Shown here: positions 11,331 through 24,436 of the stretch, piece by piece
Layout: the number at the start of each line of letters is the position of its first letter
Numbering within the stretch: position 1 is the first letter of the stretch
DNA from: Platerodrilus igneus
Taxonomy: Eukaryota > Arthropoda > Insecta > Coleoptera > Lycidae
NCBI GenBank assembly: GCA_036346225.1
Contig: JARFIW010000003.1
Location: 1,792,501-1,856,500, forward strand
Length of the DNA: 64,000 bases
Direction of reading: 5' to 3'
Position numbers and translations under genes: made by a program
The notes under the pieces: generated by a model
Databases searched by the model: none
The model's input: only the letters and a program-made list of their open reading frames with translations
What the model was told of the DNA's origin: nothing

Positions 11331-13399
11331 TTTTACTAGGTACAATTTCAGGCTACGTTCTTCCATAGTTGTGTGGTTTGGATTTTGCTTCCTATAATTG
11401 TGTTAATATATGCGATTGTTGTATTTATATTTGGGTTATCTAGTATTTTGTGTACGAACGGTTTGATGTTATTTTTTGTGTCTTTGAATACTGTGTATGT
11501 TATTTTAAATTTTTCTTCTATTTCTGTGATTTCTTTGTTTGTATCTTGTGTTACTTCATGTGGAAGTTGAGTGTTTCTTCTTTCTGGTTATTTGCGTTTC
11601 TGTGTTCTTGTGTTTTGTTCCTGTCTGTTTGCTTTTTGGTGTACGTTTCTTTTTGCTGTTTTGTCGTACTTGTTCTTTTATGTAATCTAGCTTTGGTTTT
11701 GGTATTATGTTGTGTCTGGTTATTACCCGTACATAGCCTGAGAGTCTTTATTCGTGATGAATTGTAGTTCTGAGTACCTGCTTGTGAATGTTTTGTAAGT
11801 AGAGATCTAAAATTTGTTAAGTTTGTTTTGCAGTTAGTTATTTGGTATTAACATGGAATGAGGTTTCGGTTGATTTCGTCTGTTCAACTCAATCGCTGTC
11901 TTTGTATTCCTTTTAGTGTGGGTATGAACAACATGTCCCGCAAAACACCTGTATTTGGAATTGGATTTATTGTGTCTGTTCTGCTTTGTCCTTTTGGGTC
12001 AGATGCGTTTCTTGTACGACATCCCAAACCTTAATGTCCTATAACTTTTGTTTCTTTATTATTTATTTTCACCGTATTCCCACTGGTACTGCGATTGTGA
12101 TAGTCTGCCTGACTAAAGCCCCATTACCCAAGTAAGACTAATTATTGTAGGGTGCCGCCTGGTGCTCTACAGGCATCCGCTTAAGACACCGTTCTAACTT
12201 CCAGTGTCTTTGCCACAGATTGATTTATAGCTTGGCTTAAGGGTTTATTTTCTCTGGGTAAAAAAGAAGGGGGAGAGGAAGATATTGGTTCGATAGGAAT
12301 GGGTGTTGATGGAAGATAATGGCGGACAGCTTGTACTTTATCTGCTGCTGGACCTTTCAAGTTGTGTGTACGCCTGATGGTGTCTGAGAATTCTTCTCTT
12401 GTAATTTAATGATGTTTTTGCGTTTGTATGTGGCTGTGTTTTTCTGTTTCTATTTTGATCAATTTTTTTTGTCTTTGTAGGTGAGTTGAACACCTGTTTG
12501 TCTGGTAGTCTATTAGTTCCTGTTTTGTGGGCATTTCTGTTACGTGGTTATTTTCTTGTGATACTATTGTTTTGTAGATTGATCTTATCGTTTCCTTTGA
12601 AGACTATGTTCGCATCTAGACTTTTATTAGACATTATATTTTAGGTAGTTAATTAATTAATTAATTACACTGACATATACAGCAGTTTTTCTTTCATAGT
12701 GTTGACAGTTTCTGATTCAGCTTTGTCGTATTACGTTTTACTATTTCTGTTATATGTCGTTTTACTTTTTTTGGTGTGTTGTTATTTATGAATTGGGACA
12801 TATGTCATATATCTCTTCTTAGGTTTTTATTTCATTATCAATTTTGATTTGCCAGTTTAGTAAATGCTTTTTTCTTGTATTTTTGTTTGCTGTGGGATTC
12901 TTTGGTGGTGTGTTTGAATATTGTAATTGCTGCAGTGGATGTCTTCTACTGTACTATTTTGTGTTAGATAACTAAAGACTACTGTGTTCATTTTGTTGAT
13001 AATTTGGGGGTATTAAGTTTGGAGGTGAGTCTTGAGATATATTTTCTTAGACTTGGGTTTGTTCCTTACCAAAAGCTTAGCTTCAGTTTCATTTCCTGAT
13101 GCATGATTTCAGTTTTTAGTGTTTTCAGTGTTTGGGTAGTTCAGGTGATTGGTTGATTAGTAGTTGTTTATTAGGGGTTTCTGTTGAGTGTTCAGGTATG
13201 AGTTGTGAGTATGTGTGTGCATTTGCATTCTCTGTTATTTCTTTTCTTATAGTTCTACATTGACGTTTCTTCTATTTTCATTTTTAGTATTGAGTTCTTG
13301 GGATACTTTTTTTTTATTATTTCTAGTTCTATCGCAGTAAGTTTGTTGTTTTAGGATAACCTTTTTCTTATCTTTTGGGCGTTTCTCGGTTTCAGTTTT
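11331..13399. other. Foldback centre, strand-biased, no clear gene
   Basis: The plus strand is strongly T/G-rich. The minus strand is A/C-rich and keeps an open stretch of about 70 codons near 12190-12400. I cannot match it to any family. It may be the eroded coding part of the element that supplied the arms. Plus-strand open frames here (about 11373-11770) look like low-complexity hydrophobic artefacts of the T-rich bias. Confidence 0.35.
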
Positions 13400-14530
13400 T
13401 GATAGCTGATCTTGCTTTGTACCTAGACGTAGCCGGAAGAAACGTAAATACCAGGCTAATTAGCAAACGCGGAGAGTGGGGGGATACACCTAAATACCAA
13501 AAAAAAAACAACAAAAACAAAAAGCACGTCGCCCACGATTATCTATTAACAATAAAAATAAATTAAAATTTCTTGATTCACATAGACAAAGAAAAGTAAT
13601 AAATTTAAGTTATATTATAAAGGACAAATTTTATAATGGATCCACAAAGTGCGCATTTCATAGCTAACATGCAATAAAACTCATTGGAAAAAAAGTAATG
13701 CTTAAATCTTCTCAATAGCAAGTGTGTTAAATTAAAGTATTAAATGTAGATTTTCTCAATAGCACGTGCGTTAAATTAAAGTATTAAGTGTAGGTTTTCT
13801 CCATAGCAAGTGTTTTAAATTAAAGTATTAAATGTAGACCAAATTGTAGTAAGAATTAAAGAAATATAACCAGAAGCACTATCGTAGCTAGCTTTTAAAC
13901 ATGTATGGTGAACTGGTTTCACAACATTAACCGCTGATAATAATAATCCTCGATGTGCATAAAAGAAAACTAGTCTTGCTCAGCCGTCGGGGGTGAGTCA
14001 GCACAGCAACGCCACGGTAGTCAGGATCCATTCATTCTGCCATCGTAACTGCAGCAGCGGTCTACAGACAAAATCAGTTGGTCTACGTCATCGAACAGTT
14101 GGGACTACCTAAAGAAAAAACCCAGTTGACCTCCAGCAAAAGAGCTAAAAAGAGAATCTGATTAGAATGGGTAAGCGCGGGAAACTCACCGAATACACGC
14201 AAGATACCTCCTACGTGTCGAACAAAAAACGTGCATCGCTTTGGAAGTACTGGGACGAGTAATGTAAAAAATATTTCAACGCACAAGCTGCAGAATTAAA
14301 TTAAAAATATGTTCAAATAACACGAGTACGAACTGCAATCCTCGCGTTATCAAAAGCGCGATTAGCAAACTAGAAAACACGCTATCAACTAATAGTAGGA
14401 TCTATTATTTCGGCAAGTCTTTAAATGGGAAACACAGAAGAGAAAGCAATTGTACGTTATCGAATTGTTTAACGAAAACCTAAAACAAGGTATTGACTAC
14501 TTAATTTATCAAATAATTTTCGTTTTAAAA
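13400..14530 (-). repeat. Right inverted arm of the foldback
   Basis: Inverted counterpart of 10085-11330. The clearest pairing is the AGAGTGGGGGGA region near 13470 with TCCCCCACTCTCC near 11222. Confidence 0.6.
13708..13839. repeat. Three 44-bp tandem repeats
   Basis: CTCAATAGCA, CTCAATAGCA and CTCCATAGCA recur at 13711, 13755 and 13799, followed each time by a TTAAATTAAAGTATTAA block. They lie in the right arm only. Confidence 0.8.
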
Positions 14531-15225
14531 GTAAAATGGATTTGAGTTAAAATTATGTTAAAGCGGGCTTATTCTGAACAGGTACACTATATAGGGTATT
14601 GTTGGAGAATTTAAGAATCGAAAGGGAATTTAAGTAAATGAAATAACCAAATACTGGATACGATTTTACTGCCGGAAATGAACGTAATAATCCTGTTAAT
14701 ATGGTTTTCAGTTTTGTGTATTAGTAGTAGCAACGTATGATTGTGCGGTTCATTTCATTATTCCATATAATTCGTTGACGTGTAGTCCATGCCTTTGTGG
14801 TTGCTGGATATCCAACCAAAATGCGCTGGGCTGATGCAGTTGTTGGCAATGGTTAGATATTTTCCTTTTCTGATTCACTTTGGGTGTTTGCACAGCATGA
14901 ACGCTTTACATTTTTTTATTAAATGTAGGTAAAATCATCGTATTCCCGCGAGTATCTGGGGAAATATTTAATCTGCCAGCGTAGAGTCTTGGAATTACGT
15001 TGGTAAGGCTATATTTAAATAGGGTGTCACCTAGTTCCCTGAGTTTCACTGTTAAGATAGATCATATTCTTGTATCATTCGTCCGTTCGACCTGTGTGTC
15101 ACACTTGATGATTAGGGGATGTTGTTTATTGGACCTCACGTTTTATTAGTCGTCTTTTACGACTGTCATGAGCTACCGCAGTGGTGTTGTTAACCGCAAC
15201 TGCAGGGCGTTTGTGTGAATGTCTG

Positions 15226-15283
<58 letters not shown>

Positions 15284-18200
15284 TGTGTGTATCAATAGTA
15301 AGTATGATTGTAAGTGTATGGGCCTTCATAGTTGCTTCATACGACAGGCAATCCGTACCGGGGGGCTACTCTTAATCCGGGCACCCAAGTCGGTATTATT
15401 ATTATTAACTCAAAATGTCACAAAAGTTAGTTTTTAAGCACATAGACCTACCTTATTTCAAAAAAAATTCTTTTCAAGAAACAAATTTATTGACCGACGA
15501 AAATTAGAACCAATTTAGCGTTAATCTTCAAGGTTTTCCATATTTAATATCGTATCACTAAGTATTTCCATTACAAAAGCAATTTAAATTTAAAAGTTTA
15601 AAAAATTGTTTTTATTGTGTATGAATTACAAATTTCAAAATTTAGAAGATTTTTTTCAATAAATATTCACAAAGAAGTTAACGATTAAGGTTGTTAATTT
15701 TTCCAAGAGTAGGCTTTTTTCTAACTCCAGTTTTGTGTTGCAGAAGAAGTATGCATCTAATTTTGTGGTACGAGATCAGAATTAATAATGACCTTTTTGT
15801 AAAAAGTTAATAAAGCGTTTACCTGAATAGTTCAATAACATTAATCAGTAGTTCCGAATTTTAAGATATAAATTAGTCCATTATTCAGCTCTAGACTTAG
15901 ACACCCAAAAAACTCAATCATAGAAAAACACTAGCACCTTTGAGGTAAATAACCGTTAAAAAGCAGATGACAATTTAGAATATATAAATTCTATAATATA
16001 ATACGCCAAACTTCATGTAATGTATGTAAATTAGGTGTGATCTCAGTTAATATCAAAGGTTGTACATAACATCTGTTGTTACTTCAGCAGAGACCCCAGA
16101 AGTCACGACTGAAATTATATAGATTGAATACAAAGGAAAACTTTCTTTTGTGGTCTTTTTGAAATAGTCTATACCCAATATAAATTTTAGATCGTATGCA
16201 AATTGCCACAAAACATAAAAGTGCATTTAAAAATCCAAGACTTTAAAATTATCCAATCGTTGTAATGTTTCTCTAGCAAAAGGAATCCGATGTGCATTTG
16301 TAGGTTTTCTATGCACTATTGTGTTCCTTATACCCATAATTGAATTATCGATAATTAAAGAATACTTTAGCGCTAAACTGCAAGCTGTAAACCTAATAGT
16401 AATTTGATTGTAATTTGATAAACGAAGTCCGTTAAGAAAAACATATGTCGCTTCAAAAAATCAGTGACTGTGACCTCGTCTATTACTTAAATTAACAACC
16501 CACCCCTATTTCAATTATTGGAAATGGTTTGTTTACTTATCAACCAATCAAATATACACAAGTATCAATAATAGATGTACAATATTGGAGTAATAAATAG
16601 GTTTATGAAAAGGCTTTCGGAAGTTACAATTATGAAAAATGTTTACGTGACCAGTAAATGCTCTATTTCGCGACCATCACAATTTACGGATTAAATATTT
16701 TTTACACGACTAGCTTCAATAGTTTTGAACTGTTACTCAGATATTTGATATGACCTCTTTTAGATATAATTCCTTTGTAACTAATTTTATTCACAGTAAC
16801 GTTTTTAAGACTCCTAAGAAAAAAGTGTAGCCCAAATTCCGTCTCAAAAGAGACAACATAAAATATTGGGCGGTCCATAAATAAATGCTCATTTTAACAA
16901 TCTCAGAAAAATAACCATAATAGCTATCAAATATTTATTTAATACAAAATAAAATAGAAAATAGAAATTTAAATTTTGATGTTCGCATTGTTCAAATGAT
17001 TTCATCTACGGTGCACACATTTTTCCAAACGGTCTCGTATATTCTGGAAAACACAAGGATGAGTATGCCCCATAAGAAAAAATCAGGTAGGATTAAATCA
17101 AGACTACGCAAATTACAGGTTGGATCTTGCTAATTGAGTTTTTAAAAACGTTTTATCGTTTAATTTCTAAAATAAATAATCCAATTAACAAACACTGTAC
17201 TTTATTTGTTTTTAAGACACAAAAATAAACATTTGTAATTAACTGAGAAGTAATGTTAAGAACTTCAGCTCTTCGTACACTTCTACACCTCTGTCACATC
17301 ACCAGTCCGTTGCTCATGGCTTGGTTTATATAAACCAGGACCATCCTATCGCCCTCTCATTAAGTAATTTATTAATTCTCAACAGGTACCTTTACGAATT
17401 TCTGGTGTCTTTATATTTCAATCAATTTTATTTATTGGAGATACATAATGTTACGGGCCTGTTTGACACTACGACACCAGGGGACAAAAGGATTGATATC
17501 CTTAAGTTGACTAGCTCTAGTCGGCGAGGGGTGGGTCTGACACAAGTCGTAGTTTGGGTGTCTAACAGCCCAAATCCGTAGTAAGCGGTAAACAGTATAA
17601 ATTAGAGATAGGTTTTAACGATAACAAAATCGGGTGGGCACCACCAGTAATGACACAATGCTAGCTATAATCATAAGAATCTCGTTACTGGTCGAGAAAG
17701 CTTCTTAGCACTTGGTAGTAATAATAAAGGAAAAATAAAGAGTAACTCACGGTGTAGAATGCTCTGATTTGCCCTACTTGCACATGCAATCTTAAGTGAA
17801 ATGATACACCTTATTTTCGGTTGCTGGCTCTATTTCTACACATAGCTGTAAGGATTACATTAATTGACACAGATATATATACATTTGAACAAACATACGG
17901 CGCCTACTAGTACGCCTTAAATGCAACAAATATAAACAATAACTTACTACTAAATCGACGTTCGCACTGGCCAGAGCTTTCAAAATAAACTCTTATGTAC
18001 AACTTATATTTTTAACTAAGTAGGGATGGATGCAACTGGATCTCGCGCTGATGCGGTTAATCAATTTGATGACGTAGGGTATGAACTGAAACCCGAAGTA
18101 TCATGAGTTTTGATCCGGGTGCATGCAAGACCTGCTGTATCTAGGTGGATACTAAACGTAGGACTAGTTGAATGGGTTTGCTATACACATATTATGAACT

Positions 18201-18940
18201 TGCGTCCACGGAACAAATTACACCACGGCTATATTACCTTAAACGGCTCGTAGCTTTACAGTTATAAATGCTAACAGTGCGCACACATCTATTTCTATCC
18301 CACGTAGCCGACGGGGCAGCGAGGATAGAGTGAATATACGACACAGCGCACTTTTCTAATGTTGACTCCACTGACACCGATTGTCAACAACAACGTATAG
18401 TTTTGGTGAACAAAATAGCTCAGTGCCAACGTGCGGAACTAGTCTGATCACTAACTAAAAATAGTAACAGTTCAACGATTACCTTGTGGGGTAAATCAAA
18501 CCACTGTACATGGTGAGGAGTCGTGTACATTTTAACAAACTACCAACAAGCGTCAGTACGGGGTGTGTGCTGTTCCCAAATAGATTGGACAATTACGGCT
18601 TACGGCATACGTAATTTAAAGGTCCTTTCTTTCTCGTCCAAATTAGAAATTCCCAATATGGATTTGTATTCTATATATATATGGATATAGATAACGGCAA
18701 ATAAAAGTGGACAATGAGTAGACCTGCAACAAATAGATTAACACACCCGCACCACAAAATAACACAAAAACTCTGACGTTACTTAATGTCAATTCCTCGC
18801 CTGCTTTAAAATTAATATTCGAAGTGCGTCATTTACTACGCTTGCTATACGATTATAATATAATGAATGGTTATACCAACGGAACGTTACAATAAATATT
18901 CCTCAATCTATTCTTGCAGCCATTACGTAGTTCATTTGGG
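14531..18940. other. No gene recognised; one GT microsatellite
   Basis: Over 4 kb without identifiable coding sequence. An open frame at 17321-17581 has no recognisable domain. Confidence 0.4.
15223..15283. repeat. (GT)n microsatellite
   Basis: An almost pure GT run of about 60 bp. Open frames across it are artefacts. Confidence 0.9.
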
Positions 18941-18949
18941 TTGACATCA

Positions 18950-19981
18950 TCATCATCATTAGGTCTTCAGTCCTCGAACTGGTTAGACGCGTACCATTAT
19001 TGTTTCCTATTCTAAATTTACCTACAGATTTCCTTGAAATTTGCAGTCTGCATCTATCATTATCTAATCTAGGGTTACATCTACCTCTTTGCTTGTAATA
19101 TATCTTATACTATTCCCCAAAATTGCATTAGAACGTATTATGCCCTTCTATTTCTTTTATATTTTTTCCACAGATATCCTTGTTCCCCTAGTATTTCTAC
19201 AACCTATTTGTTATTAACTTTGTCTGTCCATGCTATCATCCTCATACATCTGAAGCACAGCATTTCAAAAGACTGCTACCGTTTTTCTGTCTGCTTTTCA
19301 TACTGTTCGTATTTCATAGGTATGCTGTGCTATGCTCCACACATATGCGTTCAACAAATTTCTTATTGTTCTGTGTTTGTTGTCTTTCATAATAAGCGCT
19401 GTTCTTTCCTGTTAGATGCAGTTCGGTCTCCTTCTATTGTTTTACAATTATACACGCTATTTCTCTGACATTCAGTGATTGTGAAGGGGGGTAAGCAGCC
19501 TGTGGCTGCCAAGTTCCCCCAGCACTTAACCATTTACCGATTTAATATTTTTTCCAATATATCTTTTCGCACAGTCAACATTAGTTGCTGATATTTCACA
19601 ATCAACACCTGTAGCTGTTTATAATAATTATCAGATATATGGGCGCTTATTTTTTCGTCATTAGGTTTCCCGTCTCAAAACTGGTTGGACACGTACCTCC
19701 ACTTATTTATATTCTGAGCTAGCTTACACGGTTACCTGAAATTTCCACGCAGCCCATATACAGCTCGGTTCCCCTGTGGCTGCCAAGATCCCCCAACACT
19801 TAAACATTTGCCAAAATAATAATTTTCCAGTAAATCCTTGCTTACAATTAGCATTATTCGAGAATATTGCTCAATCAATACTTGTAGTTGCTTATAATAA
19901 TCATCATGTTTAAGTACAGTTACTTTCTTCGTCATTAATTTATTCATCTTGGAACTGGTTGGATGCCTACCTCCATTGATT
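18950..19981 (-). repeat. LINE copy 1 repeated 3' module
   Basis: The 3' region contains at least three related stretches. Phrases of the type CTGGTTRGACRCGTACC fall at about 18978, 19681 and 19956, and CCCCAGCACTTAA or CCCCAACACTTAA at about 19518 and 19792. The first includes another degenerate copy of the C-terminal coding block. The LINE at 51 kb shares this arrangement. Confidence 0.65.
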
Positions 19982-20260
19982 TCAATTCTGAAACTCTCTG
20001 AAACTCCTACAGCCCACATCTTTCACTATCTGTTTGCAGTAGTCTAATCTAAGTCTACCTCTTCTTCTCTTTTTTCCTATCTCTGCTTCTAATATATTCC
20101 GCACTATTCCCTCATGCTGTAGTATGTGGCCTATTATCCTATCTCTCCTATTTTTAACAGTTTTCCACACATTTCTTTCTTCCCCTACCATTTTCAGTAC
20201 CTCTTCGTTCTTAACTTTGTCTGTCCATGATATCTTTATCATACGTTTGTAGCAGCACAT
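19982..20260 (-). pseudogene. LINE copy 1 C-terminal region
   Basis: A 92-codon minus-strand frame contains SWTDKVKNEEVL, RRDRIIGHILQHEG and KKRRRGRLRLDY, the conserved tail of this LINE's ORF2. The same block occurs at 51880-52095. It ends with SFREFQN, beyond which the repeated 3' module begins. Confidence 0.8.
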
Positions 20261-20329
20261 TTCAAAGGTTTCTACCTTTTTCTTTGTATATCAATTTTTT
20301 GTCCCTGCAAATGATCCCTTCCAAATGAC

Positions 20330-21459
20330 TTCCTGAATTTGACTTTCAATGTGCAAGTTAAAAATTAATGGGGATAGGGCACATCTACTGTTTGCTCTTT
20401 GTATAAGCTATGTACTATTCGTCTATCCCTGTAACTCATTCTAACCTTTTTGAGTATTTCAAACATTTTTTTTTTATTTTACATTGTCGAATGCTTTTCC
20501 AGATCTACAAACCCTATATACACGCTTTCCCATTTTTTTATTGTTTTTTCCATTATCACTCTCAGAGGTAAAATAGCCTCCGGTATTCCTCTGTTTCACC
20601 TAAACCCAAATTGGTCTTCTCCTAGTATTTCTTCAGCCCGTTTTTCCTTTCGTCTTTGTACAATTCTAGTTAATATTTTTGACACGTGTGCTGTCAAACT
20701 TATTGTTCGAAAATTTTCACACCTATCCGCGCCTTTCTTTTTTGGTATAGTTACTATGATGTTACGTTGGAGATCTTTGGGTATCTCGCCTGTCTCATAC
20801 ATATAGCTTATAAGTTGAAAGAGACATTCTGCTACTGCTTGTCCAGCGACTTTTGGAGTTTCTGCTTGCACCTTATCTGTACCCGGCGCCTTGTCATTTT
20901 TCAGGATCTTTAATGCTAATTCAAACTCATCTCTAAGTATAGCATATCCCAACTCATCATTTCCAATGTCTGATTCCTGGTCTAATGCAGTTAGTTTCTC
21001 TCCTGCATATAAATTCTCTAAATATTCTTGCCATCTACCCACTTTCTCTACATTTTCTATAATGACGTTTCCTTCCGCGTCCTTTATATTTTTGCTATGC
21101 GGTTTTATATCCCTAAAATTGATTCTAATTAGTTTATATGCGCTCTTTCCTAATTCCATCTTAGTTTTTACTTCTTTGCACTTTTCATCAATCCATTGTT
21201 CTTCAGCTTTCCTGCGTTTGCGAATAACTTCCCATTTTATGGCTTTGTATCTGTTTTCCTGTTTTTTCTGATTTATTTTTGTATTTTCGTCTTTCTTTTA
21301 TTAAATTCAGAATATCCTTTGTTATCCATGGTTTCTTATTTTCTTTTTGTGTATACCTCAGAATATCTCTGGCCGCCATGTTTAGGCTTGATTTAATGAT
21401 ATTCCATTCTGTTTGTACTTCCTTAGTATCAGATATTTTCCCGATATCTTTGAGCAATT
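20330..21459 (-). pseudogene. LINE copy 1 reverse transcriptase, catalytic box deleted
   Basis: Frames at 21457-21203 and 21159-20596 give the connection and fingers/palm part of a non-LTR reverse transcriptase. Visible signatures are NDKAPGTDK, ETGEIPKDL, IPKKKGADRCENFRTISL and EDQFGFR, typical of the insect LINEs often annotated as endonuclease-reverse transcriptase. The FADD motif seen in the second copy is absent because of an internal deletion. It is non-functional. Confidence 0.85.
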
Positions 21460-21515
21460 CATTTGACTTTTTTTCGAATCTTTCTTGAATATCTTTATCT
21501 TTCAGTTTCTCTAAG

Positions 21516-22390
21516 TCAAACTGCCTTTTTGCGTTTTTTTTTCAAATTTTTTAATTTAAGTGCGGCCTTCATAAATACAATGTTGTAGTCAGTGTCTATA
21601 TCTGCTTCTGGGTAGCTTCTACAGTCTTTTACTTGATTCCTAAACCGTTGTCTAACAAGATTATAATCTATTTCATATCTTTCTACATTTCCTGGCATCT
21701 TCCACGTATATCGTCTTCTTGCATGATGTTGAAATAATGTGTTTGTAGTGATTAAATTGTTTTTGTCGCAAAATTCTACCAACCTATTTCCCCTGCCATT
21801 TCTGGTGCCTAAGTCAAATAAACCTACTACTGCTCCTTCTTACCCTTACCTACCACTGCATTAAAATTCCCCGTAATTATTAAATTTTCATGTCCTTTTA
21901 CGTATCTTAATGTCTTCGGTATCCTTGTAGATTACTTTTTCCTCTTCGTCACTGTAGCTAGAGGTGGGCATGTATACTTGTATTATTACCGTATTTACCA
22001 GTTTAGATTTTGATCTTTCGTTCTTTTGTAAGTAATTTTCTATGCAGTATCCTATCTTTTTTCCGCATAACTATCCCCACACCAAAATTCCCTTCCTCTG
22101 CTCCTGTATGAATTACCCTGAAGTCGCCACTCCAAAAATCCCCCGCCTCTGGTCAACCGAACTTCGCTGATCTCTACTATGTCTAGTGCTAACCTATTCA
22201 TTTCGATTTTTAGGTTCTCTAACTTACCAACTTGCTTCATACTTCTAACATTCCACGCTCCGATTCGCAGAATGTTCCCGACTTTTATTCTTAACTTTCC
22301 GATCGCATCCTCCGAAATAGTCTTCTCCCGGAGATCCCAATGAGGGACTATTTTAACTCCGGAATCTTTTACCCTAGAGAATGTCATCAT
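21516..22390 (-). pseudogene. LINE copy 1 endonuclease domain (EEP), frameshifted
   Basis: The minus-strand frame from 22390 shows the start of an endonuclease/exonuclease/phosphatase fold: LRIGAWNVRSM near the N-terminus, then a conserved SEVR block where the catalytic Glu sits. The reading then breaks by frameshift near 22070 and resumes at 21782-21516 with a region just before the reverse transcriptase. In active LINEs this domain nicks the target DNA to prime reverse transcription. The copy is disrupted by several frameshifts and cannot make the protein. Confidence 0.8.
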
Positions 22391-22761
22391 TTTATTATAA
22401 TTTAGGTACGCTGTGTTCTTTGGAGGTAATGTGGTGGTTTCCCGTTGCCTTCCACATCGCGATAGTGTGTCTAGACTGCCATACCGACCTCTATAGTCTC
22501 TGCTAATCTAAGTACCGAAAGAGGCCCTCTTTCGGGGTTGACAAGTTTCAATTATCATCCGACTTGTGCCATATGTCGCTCTGAGGGGGTCGACATCAAT
22601 CAGTCATTCTTTTGTTCCACTATCTTACTTTTATAGTCTAAGAAGGTACTTAAGTTTAAGTTTATATTTACTTTTGCTTTAACATTCATCTTCATAGAAT
22701 AATATATTACACAGTTTCTAAGACGCAACTTCCATATTATTCTTATTTATTACGTATCACC

Positions 22762-23879
22762 TACGGGGCGGTTAAAAATTAAAGGTTATAAGTTGACACT
22801 TTCCCTTCTATATAATACTTTACATAATATTCCATTACAAGTATCTATAAACTAAGCCTTCGAATATTTTATTTTTAATGCTACTTATTGAGAAATTGTA
22901 ACTCGCGAAAGTCATGAAATATCTTTTCGTCCCAAGATTAATTTGTGCAGAAACGTTTCCTTTACTGTTTGAATGCTAGCAGTTACTATGTGGCTTGTAT
23001 TACCATTCTGTTTGTATTACCATCCTGTTGAAAGTGCGTATTTCTATTGTGACAAAATTTGTTTCAGTGTTAGAACCAAAAATCTTTCAGTATGGTATTT
23101 GTAGCGATCAGAAATCACGGTTACAGTGTGGCTACGATAGTCTTCAAAAAAATAGGAACCGATAATGCCCCACGATGCTATTCCAACTCAAACCGTGACC
23201 TTTGCTGAGTAAAGGGGTCGCTGGGAATTTCGGAAACCCAATTACGACAGTATTGCTTATTCACTGAGCCGTTTAGGTAAAAATGGATGTCATGCGAAAA
23301 AAAAATTGTCGAAATTTGGGAACCAATCCAACAGCTCTTTTGCAAAATGTAGGCATAAGGCAAAGTCATCTTCAACTCCTGCACTAATTACAGCTCTTGA
23401 GGGTGTAACTTCAGGGCAAGATGATATGCGTTGCGCAGTTGTTCGTCCCAATCCAAAAACTTCCGATCGCCCACAAGTCGACATTTTTGGTTCTGCACGT
23501 ACAGACGCTCTTGCATGCTCAACGCTCTCATCAGTTCGACAACCCTTGCGCGTCCTTGGGGTCGGATATTTTGTATTGATCCTATGTTTGACTCCTTGCA
23601 TAATGAAATCAGTGCTTGGACACATTAATGTTTTGCAAGCAATATTCAGCTCGAAATCGACGACCAACAGTTACTTCGTCGCCAATTTTGAGTTAGATGT
23701 GAACCCTTAGTCTAATAAAGCATACACGCAAAACGCACGCTACTCTCACGTGCAACTACTCATAACGACTAACATTTCCATAATAGGGTTACACATCAAC
23801 ACAATCATGGCAATGCGTGCACCAGCGTTCAGAAACTACAGCTGCTTCAAAAGTGAATTTCTTTATTGGCCACCCCGTA
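22762..23879 (-). mobile_element. Mariner-like element, 1.1 kb, with TA target duplication
   Basis: Ends CGGGGCGG (22764) and CCACCCCG (23870-23877) form short inverted termini, each flanked by TA, the standard target of the Tc1/mariner superfamily. The inside carries a minus-strand transposase relic. Length is about 1114 bp, a little short for an intact mariner, so some deletion is likely. Confidence 0.7.
23050..23667 (-). pseudogene. Mariner-type transposase, broken
   Basis: On the minus strand, a helix-turn-helix part (RTDESVEHARASVRAEPKMS, GLGRTTAQRI) is followed after a frameshift by HDIHFYLNGSVNKQYCR and, after more shifts, VTVWVGIASWGIIGSYFFED. This is the arrangement of insect mariner-superfamily transposases, where the block resembling DEAHFHLNG holds the first catalytic Asp. 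That Asp is still present (HDIHF), but the Glu beside it is changed. Multiple frameshifts show it is dead. Confidence 0.8.
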
Positions 23880-23884
23880 TAATA

Positions 23885-24112
23885 ATACGCAATGCACCAT
23901 ATCTGCACATATCTGTAGCGTGCGCAACAACACGCACGCACCCCACCCCTCCATACATCCACTTTTGTATACACTCTACCTCTATCCCTTAATTTGGAAA
24001 AAAAATTATTTTTCAAAGAAATGCTTGCCTAACATGTATCAACTGACCTCTGTCGGGAATCGAACTCTAAACCTTGGTGTTAGTAATCACTTATAAACCT
24101 GAGTAATTCACG
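23885..24112 (-). mobile_element. SINE fragment (tRNA-like head), minus strand
   Basis: Reading the minus strand, a box B-like GAGTTCGATTCCCGAC is followed by a TGTTAGGCAAGCATTTC stretch resembling the body of the SINE at 7.5 kb. It lies directly beside the mariner-like element. The 3' part is replaced by an AC/GT-rich stretch. Confidence 0.45.
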
Positions 24113-24436
24113 AGTCACTTCAATTAATATACCTTGCTAACGTATTCTCTACAAATGTGATAAGGTAATAGTTTGTGCAAAAATCTAAGGGTTTATTTCA
24201 ATTTTAATTTGAAGTTAAGATGCAGGCATGTGACATGGACACAGTTCACATAAACCATACTTGTGCTAAATGGTGATTTGGAATAGTTGAAGCTTAGAAT
24301 TTAAATAAACACTACAGCAAAGGTCTGCACTTTATTTCTTTACGTACTATATGGATTAAGTAATATGATTATCGACAAATTTATTTGAAAAAAAGTGCGA
24401 CTCCTTCATGCCAAAATGATTTAGAGAGACTGAGTC

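Larger units (their letters stand above)
10085..14530. mobile_element. 4.4-kb foldback element with inverted arms of about 1.2 kb
   Basis: Sequence at about 10085-11330 reappears inverted at about 13400-14530. Paired landmarks are: CTTGTTTTAGGT near 10125 against its complement near 14480; ATTCTAATCAGATTCTC near 10455 against GAGAATCTGATTAGAAT near 14152; and CCTAGTATTTAC...CTACGTCTAGGTAC near 11250-11285 against its complement near 13424-13460. The middle is T/G-rich on the plus strand. The arms have drifted considerably, so the structure is not young. I cannot name a class: long inverted ends fit a Foldback or large TIR transposon, or two copies of one repeat in opposite orientation. Confidence 0.65.
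18950..22620 (-). mobile_element. LINE copy 1 (EEP endonuclease plus reverse transcriptase), defective
   Basis: Minus-strand non-LTR retrotransposon. From its 5' end it shows an apurinic-type endonuclease (about 22390-21516), reverse transcriptase (about 21459-20330), a C-terminal region (about 20260-19982) and a long 3' region in which a module is repeated. A 430-bp segment carrying the FADD catalytic box is missing at the junction near 20275-20290, compared with the copy at 51-55 kb. It is therefore inactive. The 5' region contains the GTGGTTTCCCGTTGCCTTCC phrase. Confidence 0.85.

Noticed and set aside
15126..15437. Open frames of Cys/Val or Thr/His repeats
   Set aside because: Translations of a GT/CA microsatellite.
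20450..21488. Plus-strand hydrophobic frames over LINE copy 1
   Set aside because: Antisense shadows of the minus-strand reverse transcriptase; the same occurs at 52494-54434.
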